This document shows, one piece after another, positions 1 through 8,973 of a DNA stretch of 35,365 nucleotides; positions within the stretch are counted from its first letter, which is position 1; each line of letters starts with the position of its first letter. A model generated the notes under the pieces. The model was given only the letters and a program-made list of their open reading frames with translations. It was not told where the DNA came from and did not search any database. The stretch lies in the NCBI GenBank assembly GCA_012729315.1, contig JAAYDI010000059.1, positions 1-35,365 on the forward strand, given 5' to 3'. The translations under genes and the position numbers were made by a program. Origin of the DNA: Planctomycetaceae bacterium. Lineage in GTDB: Bacteria; Planctomycetota; Planctomycetia; Pirellulales; Pirellulaceae.

Positions 1-3000
1 CAGACCACTGTCGTTAGTCAAAGCATCGAAGTACACGCGGGTCGATTCGCTGAGGGTGAACTGATAAAGGTCCTGTTCGCCCGGTTTGGACAACGTTCCC
101 AGCGTGTCCGTGTCCAGGGTCAAGTCCTGAGAAAGATACGCGACCGAGTGCACCGTGAAGGTGTAGTCGCGAGGGAATGGCTCGCCAATCTGCCCTTCGA
201 GCAACAATGTATAGGTTCCCGCCTGCTCCAGTTGCAGCGTATCCACGTCGCTGGACAAGGACTGCGTAAAGAGCACCTGGCCATGGGGATCGACTAGCCG
301 CCAGCGTCCATTGGTCGTGCCACCACCGAGCGATTCCATCTGGAAGTATACCCGCTCTCCTGCCTCTGCCGTGAACTGATACAGATCCGTCTCCATACCC
401 GGGTCCAGCGCGCCCACGATCGACGCACCCAGCACCAACGGACTGGCCGACGACAGATCGACTAGCCGGAAAACGTAGTCCGCCACTTCAGATCCACCAG
501 CTGTCATCGACAGGTTGTATACTCCAGGTGGAAGGTCCAGCATCGAGAACCCATTACTGGAATCACTGCGATCCAATCGCTGATTACTCACTAGCTTTCC
601 GGATGGTCCCGCTAACGACCACTTTACGTCCGTCACTATTGGATCTAAGTTGAAGTCAAACACGGTTCGAGAGTGATTGAAGGTGACAAGGGCCAAACTG
701 GCTGTATCCCCAAGTCCTAGATCGATCAGTCGCTGATGAAATAGTTCGAATGCACCAACGACTGCATCAAGTCGTGTGTTCTCCTTGCCATCATTATTGC
801 GGTCTCCTGTCTTAGTTCCTCCGAACACATCAGACATGCTCCCGGAAACATCGACAACGAAGACAACGAGAGGAGCCTCACCAGAAATGAGTTCCGAATC
901 ACGCCAGCCGTTCTGGTTCAGATCTTCATAGATTGTGCCAGTAACCGTCCCACTTTCGTGTATCAGTCGCAGTTCAAATGTCTGACTGTCAAAGCCGCCA
1001 CGTCCATCGGTCACGAGGATCGATACAGGGTAATCTCCGGCTTCAACGTTGGCCGTATCCCAATGGATCATTCCGGACCCGGATTCAATGGACATTGCCA
1101 TCGGATGAGAGGTCAATTGATAAGTGAGTGTGTCGCCATCTGGATCAATACTCTGCACCCGATACAGATAAGAACCAGCAGAGACGGACAGCACGGCAGG
1201 TTCGCTTACAATAACCGGCGGGTGATTCTGTGGGTCCGGTGCCACTTCGACCACGTATGATTGCTGGTCGATGCCGCCACGTCCGTCGCGGGCCTCGACA
1301 GTGACGACATGTGGGCCAAGCTGTGCTGTGGTAGGTGTCCAGGTGATGAGGCCGGACTTCGAGTCGATTTGCATCCCCACAGGGGACTCGGTCAGTACAA
1401 ACTCCACCGGATCAGAATCGAAATCGGTGGCTTCCACATCGTATTCATAGAGCGGTATGGACGACACAGCCAATGTTGTTTCCGTCACCGGTACGCTGGT
1501 AATCACCGGTGGGCGGTTGGGAGGCAGGTCGCTCACATTGATCGCAAAGCGCTGCTCGGCGGCGCCGCCGCGACCGTCTTCCACGCGGACGACGACCAAC
1601 TGCAAGCCGCGGTCCGCTTCGGTGGCGGTCCAGGCAATGGCACCGGTTTCCGGAACGATGGTCATGCTCCGCGGAGCGGATATGAGAGCATAAGTCAGTG
1701 CATCACCGTCAGGATCGGCGGCGTCGGCATCGTAGTCATAGGCGTGTCCCAAATAGGCTTGGAGCAGTGGCACGCTCGTGAAGGCCGGCGGCTCGTTCAG
1801 CGTGGCCAGGTAAACCAGTTCATAGGTGAATGGCTCCCGACTCGGATTGTGGAACGTGGCGTGAACAAAACCCGTGATCTCCGACGCGTCAAACGACGAT
1901 CCTGGCACCTGTTCGCTGAAGTTGTAGTACGGCATTCCGTCCTTGGTTCGCCCAGTCGCTCCAATGATGGTCACGGTTGGATCGCTGATGTCGCGCACGC
2001 CTACATAGAATGGATTGTCCACGGAATACTGCCCAACATTCTCGATCGCCAGTTGCGCATGGAGCAGATCGGTGCGCTCGTCGAAGGATGTGCGGGCGTA
2101 CGCCGCGACGAAGGACGGCGACACGTCAAACAGCAGGTTTTCGGCAACGACGTCTGCCGCGGTGTCCCCAACCACGCGGAGCGTCTGTATCGATCGTTGA
2201 CCGTAGGCATCGATCGCCATCACTTCAAAGAGGTTGTCGCCCGGGACGATCGTGGCCTGCATGAAGAAATTACCCGCCGCGTCGATCGCGTCGACCGCTC
2301 GGCCGTTGACCAGTACCGCCGTGATGCGATTGGGGACGGTTGTCGGCGGTCCGGGACCAACTTGAGTCGTCGCGATAGCCGTGCCACTCAGGACGATCTG
2401 CTGTCCCGCTGACAACGTGGTACCGTCAGCCGGACCATGCACTGTGATTGTCGGAGGCGCGATCGCCGCGACCGTCAACTCTTCGACGCGCGGCGTGCTG
2501 GTTGCCTCCGAGCCGACAGGCCGCACCTGGACCTCCAGAAACCGCCTGCCAAGACTGTGTAGTGGCTCACTGGAAGGGACACTGGTCCATGGCGTTGCGT
2601 TGACCAGCGAACGGCCATCGGCCACTCGCACCGGAAGGACGTCGGCGCTGCTCTCCGGCGTAGACGAATCGACGGCTACAGTACCCCACGGCTGATCGGC
2701 AACCTGACTATCAATGACTTCAGACAGGGCACTTGTCGTTCGCGTCAGGTTGTTAGTCTCGTACTTCTCAGCGATCGCATCTTGTGCATCGACCATCGCC
2801 CAGATCGCGTTTTCGACGAATTGCACCTCGCTCGAAATGGTGGCTGAGATTGTACGGCTTTCCCCGCGCGACATCGGCTCGGATATCGTCACGGAGCCAA
2901 GCGTTCGATCGACGCCTGCACTGTAGACTTCGTCACCATCGAGGTCCTCGAAGAAGACCACTTCAAATGGATGGTCGACCTCACCAGTCCAACGATTAGT

Positions 3001-5745
3001 AATCTTGGCCGAGATGGTTCCCGCTACCGTGAGCGTCTGGCCATCGTAAACCAGTTCCGTTGTGTCGAGATTGCTTATTGTCAGGTCCACGGGGGAAGGA
3101 TCACCTTCCGCTTCCGGAGTACCCGGCCCATTCAAATAGTTGACGATGATCAGTGCGTCGCGCGGGGAAACAACGCCGTTCCGGTCCACGTCCAGTGGAC
3201 GCGTCGCGTCGGTCAACTCGCTGTTGGAGGTTCCCGGCCCATTGAGATAGTTGATCACCCGCAGTGCATCGACAGGTGACACCCAGCCGTCGCCGTTGAC
3301 ATCGATCGCAAAAGGTGCATTTCCCGGGACCAGACGATTCGGCGTGATCGACAGGTTGGCGCGGATCGGACTTGACGACGCCTCAGTCGCTACGTGCAGC
3401 ACGTAGTTCTCGCCCTGCATTACTTGCGCGACCAACGTGTCCTGGTTGCATGTGATTGCTACCGGCTGAAAGTTCGCCGAGTACAATTCCAGCCTGCTGC
3501 CACGGGACAATGACCCGACAGTCGCCACGAAGCTGCCTTCCGCGTCCGCTGCGAACCTGTACCAATTCGCGCCCTTCCCTGCCATGATGCTTGTAACAAG
3601 TTGCTGGCCATTCGGACTCGACGCGAGATAAAGCTGCTTGGAAATTAATTCCGCCCGTAGCCCCCTTTCTCCAAAGTTGTAACCCGTGGCGTGAATATCG
3701 CTGGTCAGATCGATACTGTAGAATTGATCGTTCGCTACTGAGCCGAGCGTTGGCGTCCCCTGCGTGTCCTGTCCGTCCAGGAACGCCGCCGGCTGTGTCT
3801 CGGTGATGGTGTACGTGCCAGCGGGTAGATCGTCAAAACGGTAGGAACCGTCGGCGGCCGTAAAGATCATGCGTGCAACCGGCCCGCTGATCGTAATGGG
3901 CACATTCGGTAACGGCAGTTCGACCGCGTCCTTCACGCCATTATTGTTAACGTCCGCGTATACGAAACCGGAGATCGAGTTGGAGGAAACGGGAATAATC
4001 CGTTCGCCGAAGTTGTAGTCGACCAATGAGACGTTGTTCGACAGGTTCAGGTCGAAGAAGCGGTCATTCTCGACGCTACCCAGCACCGGTTGCCCCGGAG
4101 TGTCGAGGCCATCCAAATAGCCCGGCGGCTGCGTCTGGCTGACACTATACACGCCGTCGGGAAGTGCATCGAAATGATAAGAACCGTCCGCGCCTGTCAG
4201 TATGGTCCGCTCGACGGGTCCGTCGAGCGTGATGGTGACGCCTGGCAGACCGAGTTCGCCAGCGTCCTTTACTCCATTATTATTGACATCCGCATATACA
4301 AACCCGCTGATCGACGACGACTGGATCCTCGTTAACTCCACATCAAAAATCCGGACATAGGTTTGCGTGTCCGAATCGTTGTTCACCAGTCGGAAGACGA
4401 GCAGCGATTCCGATCCGTCCGGGACATCGCGTACGTCCAGTGTGACTCGATTGGCGCGACCGCTCTGCGCCCCGGCATGGTCGATCTCCTCGACGGTGGC
4501 CCCCGCACCCAACGCCGGCGGTAATCCCTCGGTCACGTTGTAGTAGGAATCGCGATCAGCGCGAAACGTGCTTGTCAGGGAGAATCCATCGGAATCGAGC
4601 AATGCTGCCTCGAACGCGTCCTTGATCAATTCCGGATCGGTCGTGTCGAAGTAGGCCTCGTAAGTGAACGACAGACTCAACGCGTCGTCAGCCACCAAGA
4701 ACTCCCTCTCGATCGTGACCAGGAAGGAGTCTCCTTCTCGAAGAACTGCACTGCCGGCGGTGACCGTTCCCCGCCCTGTGTTGCTTCCACCCATCTCCCG
4801 CGTGGTCCAACCGACCAGGCCGTCGGAGAACCCCAACCGAGTGGTGAATGCAGCGCTAGGTGCTGGTGAGGAGGTGGATTCGTTTCCAGAGACCCTGTCG
4901 ACTGCAACTGGCGCGGTTTGGTGGGAAGACCCCGCAGTGGTGACCACATCCACGCTCGCAGACGCACTAGCTCCATCCGCAGGAAGCGACGATGACAATG
5001 ATGGGCTGAAGCCAGGATAACCTGAGTTTAACGAAGGAGCCTGATCGAACTTGGATGAGAATCCTGAACCGGAATTCGAACGATCGCCCGCAGGACGTGT
5101 CGCCCAAGGGCTCTCGCGATGCGTGTCAAGCGCCGGCTCCGGCGATTGACTCGATTGACTGCTAGATCCCAAACCGCGCGGCAGCGGGGCTTCGGCTTTG
5201 TTCAATGAGTCGGACTGCGCAGTGAACTCAAAGCCCAGCAACTCGTCGAGCGGCGCGTCCAAATCGGTGGATAAGGAGGCCGTTACTTCGGTTGAAGCGG
5301 ACCGCGATCGAGCTTCACTCTGCGGGGAGCGGTTGTCAACAGTTCGATCACGGTCCCTGACCGAGTTATCTGGCTGCCGTGGTGCGGCATTAGAACGTTC
5401 AACATCCCTTCGCGATCGCTGGAATTCGCGCCGCGCGGCCCGAAGATCGCTGTTCTCAGCCGGCTGCTCGACGTTGGACAACTGAAGCCCGTTTCGTGAC
5501 GCCACAGTTTGAGTCGTTGCCTTATTGGCCGCCTCGCGTGACTCGCCGGCCGCCACCGCCCTGGCCACCTGCTCTGCCCCAGCCACCGAGTGCCCTGACT
5601 CCGTGAGCACGTCGACGAGCATGGAACCTGGTGCGGCACGTTCTTCCAGCCGTTCCATCATCCACATCCGTTGCCGTTGGCGAAGTCGCAATTGCTTTGC
5701 TTGTGCGGCCAACAAACGTCGTTGTTTCCACGATTTACGGAGCAT
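1..5745 (-). CDS. Giant multidomain surface/extracellular protein, N-terminal ~1915 residues (3' end off window)
   Basis: One frame stays open from an ATG at 5745 to the left edge, so the C-terminus is missing. An AAAGGA ribosome site lies 7-8 bases before the ATG. The N-terminus is very basic and ends in MERLEERAAPGSML (about residues 29-43), a motif I associate with giant exported planctomycete proteins; there is no classical signal peptide. Next come a Ser/Gln-rich linker (to ~260), a jellyroll-like domain (~270-475), two SdrD/Cna-B-like repeats opening ISGFVYADVNNNGVKD (~479-580 and ~592-692), a dockerin type I pair (~813-875; DVNGDGWVSPVDALRVINYL and DVDRNGVVSPRDALIIVNYL), a CARDB-like segment, and three cadherin/He_PIG-type repeats opening near NEPPAFTSVP, NRPPVITSVP and NHPPVIVSEP (~1318, 1411, 1507). 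A von Willebrand A start (DVSGSMS, ~1630) is cut short, and pre-peptidase-like beta repeats follow. Likely role: a cell-surface adhesin or scaffold; this is inference. Confidence 0.85.
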   Translation of the reverse strand, partial: MLRKSWKQRRLLAAQAKQLRLRQRQRMWMMERLEERAAPGSMLVDVLTESGHSVAGAEQVARAVAAGESREAANKATTQTVASRNGLQLSNVEQPAENSDLRAARREFQRSRRDVERSNAAPRQPDNSVRDRDRTVDNRSPQSEARSRSASTEVTASLSTDLDAPLDELLGFEFTAQSDSLNKAEAPLPRGLGSSSQSSQSPEPALDTHRESPWATRPAGDRSNSGSGFSSKFDQAPSLNSGYPGFSPSLSSSLPADGASASASVDVVTTAGSSHQTAPVAVDRVSGNESTSSPAPSAAFTTRLGFSDGLVGWTTREMGGSNTGRGTVTAGSAVLREGDSFLVTIEREFLVADDALSLSFTYEAYFDTTDPELIKDAFEAALLDSDGFSLTSTFRADRDSYYNVTEGLPPALGAGATVEEIDHAGAQSGRANRVTLDVRDVPDGSESLLVFRLVNNDSDTQTYVRIFDVELTRIQSSSISGFVYADVNNNGVKDAGELGLPGVTITLDGPVERTILTGADGSYHFDALPDGVYSVSQTQPPGYLDGLDTPGQPVLGSVENDRFFDLNLSNNVSLVDYNFGERIIPVSSNSISGFVYADVNNNGVKDAVELPLPNVPITISGPVARMIFTAADGSYRFDDLPAGTYTITETQPAAFLDGQDTQGTPTLGSVANDQFYSIDLTSDIHATGYNFGERGLRAELISKQLYLASSPNGQQLVTSIMAGKGANWYRFAADAEGSFVATVGSLSRGSRLELYSANFQPVAITCNQDTLVAQVMQGENYVLHVATEASSSPIRANLSITPNRLVPGNAPFAIDVNGDGWVSPVDALRVINYLNGPGTSNSELTDATRPLDVDRNGVVSPRDALIIVNYLNGPGTPEAEGDPSPVDLTISNLDTTELVYDGQTLTVAGTISAKITNRWTGEVDHPFEVVFFEDLDGDEVYSAGVDRTLGSVTISEPMSRGESRTISATISSEVQFVENAIWAMVDAQDAIAEKYETNNLTRTTSALSEVIDSQVADQPWGTVAVDSSTPESSADVLPVRVADGRSLVNATPWTSVPSSEPLHSLGRRFLEVQVRPVGSEATSTPRVEELTVAAIAPPTITVHGPADGTTLSAGQQIVLSGTAIATTQVGPGPPTTVPNRITAVLVNGRAVDAIDAAGNFFMQATIVPGDNLFEVMAIDAYGQRSIQTLRVVGDTAADVVAENLLFDVSPSFVAAYARTSFDERTDLLHAQLAIENVGQYSVDNPFYVGVRDISDPTVTIIGATGRTKDGMPYYNFSEQVPGSSFDASEITGFVHATFHNPSREPFTYELVYLATLNEPPAFTSVPLLQAYLGHAYDYDADAADPDGDALTYALISAPRSMTIVPETGAIAWTATEADRGLQLVVVRVEDGRGGAAEQRFAINVSDLPPNRPPVITSVPVTETTLAVSSIPLYEYDVEATDFDSDPVEFVLTESPVGMQIDSKSGLITWTPTTAQLGPHVVTVEARDGRGGIDQQSYVVEVAPDPQNHPPVIVSEPAVLSVSAGSYLYRVQSIDPDGDTLTYQLTSHPMAMSIESGSGMIHWDTANVEAGDYPVSILVTDGRGGFDSQTFELRLIHESGTVTGTIYEDLNQNGWRDSELISGEAPLVVFVVDVSGSMSDVFGGTKTGDRNNDGKENTRLDAVVGAFELFHQRLIDLGLGDTASLALVTFNHSRTVFDFNLDPIVTDVKWSLAGPSGKLVSNQRLDRSDSSNGFSMLDLPPGVYNLSMTAGGSEVADYVFRLVDLSSASPLVLGASIVGALDPGMETDLYQFTAEAGERVYFQMESLGGGTTNGRWRLVDPHGQVLFTQSLSSDVDTLQLEQAGTYTLLLEGQIGEPFPRDYTFTVHSVAYLSQDLTLDTDTLGTLSKPGEQDLYQFTLSESTRVYFDALTNDSGL

Positions 5746-6175
5746 CAGTATGTCCTTTGCCGCGAGGCTGTCGGCTGGGAAGGGAACGATGAAATGCAGC
5801 CACGATGAGGCTGCGGAAAAACGGGGAATCACATCGACTCGATTCGTAGTCGCCGGTGAGAATTGCAGCACGGTGGCTGACATGCCACGCGGCACCGTCA
5901 CCATCTCGCGAAACGAGCCGTTGTTGCTCGCGCGTGGGAGAATTAGTCACAACGGTTATTTTGTCGAACGGGGGACGTCGACGCGGTATCGCCGCGTCCG
6001 GTCGCCGCTGGCAGAGCCCAACGTAAACGACGGCAAGATGAGTGGTCAGGCTTTTCTTATGAGGCGCAAACGACGACTGCGTCACAAGTGCGTCCTTCAG
6101 ACACCCGTCGCTGCGCGGTGCACGTATGCGTATGCCAATACAAACCACCGTCGAGCGCCGTAGTGTCAAGTCCGT

Positions 6176-6206
6176 GGCTTGGCGGTCCCACCCCACCTGC
6201 CAAGCC
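6176..6206. repeat. Inverted repeat (stem GGCTTGGC..GCCAAGCC)
   Basis: GGCTTGGCGG at 6176-6185 pairs with CCTGCCAAGCC at 6196-6206 with one bulged base, leaving a 10-base loop. There is no T-run on either side, so an intrinsic terminator is not well supported. It may be part of the repeat cluster that follows. Confidence 0.45.
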
Positions 6207-6287
6207 GGTGCGTTATCACAGCTGAGGGGTGCATTATGCGGGGGAGCCTAACCAACGTCAACTATCCACAGAACAGTGGGGGGGGAT

Positions 6288-6483
6288 GACAACCACCCGT
6301 CCGCTACCGAACCCAGCGTGCGCTGCTGCTGCGCAGCGCACCCTGGGTAGCGAACCGTACACGATCGGGCGGCCGAGCCGTAAGGTAACCAACTGACCGG
6401 CGACCGCCGAGGCCGCAATCGACCGCGCGTGGCGTCGTGCGTGGCACCTACCGCAGGCTCGCCTGGAGTCAGAGTGCCTGTTT
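6288..6483. repeat. Palindromic repeat element, copy 1
   Basis: The core is a long hairpin at 6311-6348: ACCCAG (6311-6316) pairs with CTGGGT (6343-6348), and GTGCGCTGC (6318-6326) pairs with GCAGCGCAC (6333-6341), with one internal C/C mismatch. It is preceded by GACAACCACCCG (6288-6299) and followed by GGAGTCAGAGTGCCTGTTT (6465-6483). Each of these blocks recurs in copy 2, so the segment is a degenerate dispersed element and not chance secondary structure. Confidence 0.6.
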
Positions 6484-6502
6484 TCGATCGTCCCTTTGTG
6501 AA

Positions 6503-6712
6503 ACGCCTTCGGCGTATCGTGCAATATTGTTACCGAACCCAGGGTGCGCTGCTGCGCAGCGACCCTGGGCTGCGGAGTGTAACCGCTTCGCGGTAAAGAA
6601 ATGCGAACAAGAAGACAACCACCCGGCGAGCGCTACCACCAACTGAGCCAGCGACAGCCTCCAGTTGCATTATTTGCGCCACATGGGCAGACAGGAGTCA
6701 GAGTGTCTGTTT
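6503..6712. repeat. Palindromic repeat element, copy 2 with flanking mini-hairpins
   Basis: A main hairpin at 6538-6569 has arms CCCAGGGT/ACCCTGGG and inner CGCTGC/GCAGCG. It is flanked on the left by ACGCC-TTC-GGCGT (6503-6515) and on the right by ACCGC-TTC-GCGGT (centred about 6587). GACAACCACCCG recurs at 6614-6625, and GGAGTCAGAGTGTCTGTTT at 6694-6712 is one mismatch away from its partner in copy 1. The layout of small hairpin, large hairpin, small hairpin resembles multi-copy non-coding elements of planctomycete genomes. Translated, it gives meaningless NPGCAAAQRPW-type peptides that are easily mis-called as small genes. Confidence 0.6.
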
Positions 6713-6747
6713 CCGGCTGTTTCCGGCCGCACTCCTTCTCCTCTCTC

Positions 6748-6760
6748 CTGACACTGTCAG
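6748..6760. repeat. 13-base palindrome CTGACACTGTCAG
   Basis: This is a perfect six-base inverted repeat around one central base, 50 bases past the stop of the minus-strand glycosidase gene that ends at 6810. It could be a weak transcription end or an operator. No U-tract follows it. Confidence 0.25.
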
Positions 6761-6809
6761 CGCGCCGGCAGACGATGGCACTATCGTTGTGTTCGTCAAC
6801 GGCGATCGG

Positions 6810-8945
6810 TCACGGATTCGTACCGTAGGCGATCGAGTACTCCTTGGTAGCGAAGTTCACCGTGACAGTGGTTCCGTCGCTGAAGGTGGTGCGTTGCAGC
6901 CGGTGCGTGTCATCCAGAAACTCGTGCGAGACCATCTCCAACGTGCCGCAACGACGGGCCAGTTCCGCGGCTTCCTGGACACGGGAGATCAGCTTGCTGG
7001 TGGCGCCGGGATGCACATACGGTAGCCCGGCATTCAGCAGACAATGCAGCCGTCCCGCATCTCCACCCGGAATTCCCCACCCGCCGTCCTCGCCCATATC
7101 CCATGGCAGGAGCAGCGAATCGTGGTAGACCAGATTGAACAACGGAACCGGAATCCCGGTCGCCGCCCCGCCGCCGATGTTCGGGGATGTCGAATACGGG
7201 CCATGATGAACCAGGTCCAGTGACCGCACCAGATAGTCCGTCGGCTCCTCGGAGCTGACGACATACCCGCGGGCCCGCAACAGGTCGAAACAGTCGCGGC
7301 GGTACTCGGCGCACTCAGCGCGCGTCATCGGATGGCCACTCTGGGCGCTTTCTTCAAGCGGTACCACCGAGAACACGTCCAGATATGCACCCCGGACCTT
7401 CACGCCGTGGGCCGCAAACAGGTCGTGATTGCGCCGCACATATTCCGGAGCGAAACGCGCACTGAGAATCGTCTGTGGCCCCCCACACCAGATGCTGTGC
7501 TCATCGCGACTGCCGTCCAGCCGCGTAACGGTCCGGCGTTCGTCGAACGAGACCGCGTTCAGGTAGAAGTCCCGGTACTGATCGTGCACGGCAAACAGGT
7601 AGCCCAGCTCTTCGCACGTGTCGGCAAACCGCTTCAACCCGCCCCAGCCGCCCTGTTCCTGGCCGACCGGCATCACATCGGGATGCCCATTGTCATACCC
7701 GTAAAATCCCCAGCCATCGAGATGCACGTACGCATTCGCGATCCCCTTGGCTTTGAGTTCTCGCAGACCGTCCGCCAGCTGGTCAAACGTGTTGAGCGAG
7801 TGATTCGCCTCAATCCGCTCTTTGTTGAACAGGCCTGCCTCGCGCACGAAATGATACATCGCTCCCAGATGCACCACAGGCTTTCCGATCACTTCATCCA
7901 GCGCCGGATTGCGGGCCAGTTTCTCCTTGAGCGACACGAACTCACCCCGTTCCCGCACGAACCGGCGGAAGCGTTTGGCCATCGTCACGTAGGTCGCCGC
8001 GTCGTCGAAGACATACCGGATGGTACGCAGGTGACCGAACTGCCCCAGGCTGGCAAACCACACCGGTTCCACGCTCGTCGGTCCGCCGGCTGGATGCACG
8101 TAGCGGCCGCCAGCGTCGGAGGTGGTTTCGAGAATCGTCTGGACACCACGCCCGTCGTGAATCTGCCCCCACCAGGGAAGGTAGAATGCCCGCGAGTTCA
8201 CCAGGTCCTCCGCCGATATGGCCTGCGGCCAATTGCCTGGCAGCAACATCCCCTGCATGCGCGGAATCACGGTCAGATCGGTTGCGGCATTGCCCAGTTC
8301 AATCGACCGGGGCCAAGAGATGCACTTGAGCGCCGTTCCCATGCCCTGTCCAGCCAGGTCCATCACCACTTCGTTTCCGATCAACGAAACGGTCCATCGG
8401 AATGCCAGATCCGGCCGCTCGGGAAACTGCTCGCACGTCACCATACAGCCGGCGCTGTAGCCGGTCATGAACGGCGCCGCCGTAATCCGCTGAGCGTCGG
8501 CCAGGGACACCGCCCCATCTGCGAGGACGATATCATCCGCTGCCGAGGGGCGAAATCGCCATGCTGCGGCCGCAGTGCGGACTTCCAGGCCCAGCCCGGC
8601 GCGCATGATGCGCAGCTCGAGCCTGGGGGTCTTCACCTGCCACGCCTCGTCAGACTCTTCAAAGGTGCCTTCCGCGATCGCCGGACGCTCTGCCGCGTGC
8701 TCCCACAGCCACATGCGCACCTCGTCGATGGCCAGATAGAGCGCCTGGAACGCCGCTTCGTCCGCAGCACCCTGCTCCAGCCGCGTGCGCAGGTCGGCCA
8801 TTTTCGCTTGCTTCTCCGCCTCCTGCTCTGGCGCCACCTCAATGGCGTCCAAGCGCACAACGTGCTCGGCAAGTGTCTGCACACGCGGGGCAAACGCATC
8901 TTCACCAGCAACACACAACACAGATATCACCAATGCCGTCAGCAT
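6810..8945 (-). CDS. Secreted TIM-barrel glycoside hydrolase-like protein (DUF5696/GH101-like, unassigned)
   Basis: A 711-residue protein starting at ATG 8945, with AAAGGA about 10 bases upstream. A short hydrophobic N-terminus (MLTALVISVLCVAG) looks like a signal peptide. Residues ~30-110 are helical and charged, ~110-320 look like an all-beta domain, and ~340-640 read as a (beta/alpha)8 barrel. Barrel strands include NAYVHLDGWGFYGYD and RGAYLDVFS (Asp523, candidate nucleophile), and VVSSEEPTD (Glu566/567, candidate acid/base). A small beta domain ends the protein. The barrel style recalls DUF5696 proteins and the endo-alpha-N-acetylgalactosaminidase (GH101) clan, but I cannot fix the family. 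Only 28 bases separate it from the broken DUF6807 gene upstream, so the two were probably one operon. The substrate is unknown. Confidence 0.7.
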   Translation of the reverse strand: MLTALVISVLCVAGEDAFAPRVQTLAEHVVRLDAIEVAPEQEAEKQAKMADLRTRLEQGAADEAAFQALYLAIDEVRMWLWEHAAERPAIAEGTFEESDEAWQVKTPRLELRIMRAGLGLEVRTAAAAWRFRPSAADDIVLADGAVSLADAQRITAAPFMTGYSAGCMVTCEQFPERPDLAFRWTVSLIGNEVVMDLAGQGMGTALKCISWPRSIELGNAATDLTVIPRMQGMLLPGNWPQAISAEDLVNSRAFYLPWWGQIHDGRGVQTILETTSDAGGRYVHPAGGPTSVEPVWFASLGQFGHLRTIRYVFDDAATYVTMAKRFRRFVRERGEFVSLKEKLARNPALDEVIGKPVVHLGAMYHFVREAGLFNKERIEANHSLNTFDQLADGLRELKAKGIANAYVHLDGWGFYGYDNGHPDVMPVGQEQGGWGGLKRFADTCEELGYLFAVHDQYRDFYLNAVSFDERRTVTRLDGSRDEHSIWCGGPQTILSARFAPEYVRRNHDLFAAHGVKVRGAYLDVFSVVPLEESAQSGHPMTRAECAEYRRDCFDLLRARGYVVSSEEPTDYLVRSLDLVHHGPYSTSPNIGGGAATGIPVPLFNLVYHDSLLLPWDMGEDGGWGIPGGDAGRLHCLLNAGLPYVHPGATSKLISRVQEAAELARRCGTLEMVSHEFLDDTHRLQRTTFSDGTTVTVNFATKEYSIAYGTNP

Positions 8946-8973
8946 GATCTCGGGGTCCTTTCAGAGTATCTCT

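Larger units (their letters stand above)
5746..6809. other. Gene-free spacer with planctomycete-type palindromic repeats
   Basis: I see no convincing gene. The open frames here are low-complexity Arg/Pro/Ser-rich translations without domains or sensible ribosome sites. The first ~430 bases should hold the promoter of the giant surface protein, but I cannot pick one with confidence. From about 6176 to 6760 the spacer is filled with hairpins and duplicated short blocks, listed separately. A run of eight G at about 6278-6285 could be an assembly weak point. Confidence 0.6.

Noticed and set aside
1261-2412. A 383-codon plus frame in the left region
   Set aside because: The minus strand is open continuously for 5.7 kb and reads as cadherin-like repeats; this frame is its complement.
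5735-6196. A 153-codon minus frame upstream of the giant surface protein
   Set aside because: Composition is random, there is no ribosome site, and it overlaps the start of the real gene in another frame.
6262-6270. CTATCCACA, one base from a DnaA box, as an origin hint
   Set aside because: Single isolated match with no AT-rich region, no box cluster and no dnaA or dnaN nearby.
6437-6646. Small plus frame with NPGCAAAQRPWAAE
   Set aside because: It is a translation of the palindromic repeat element, not a gene.
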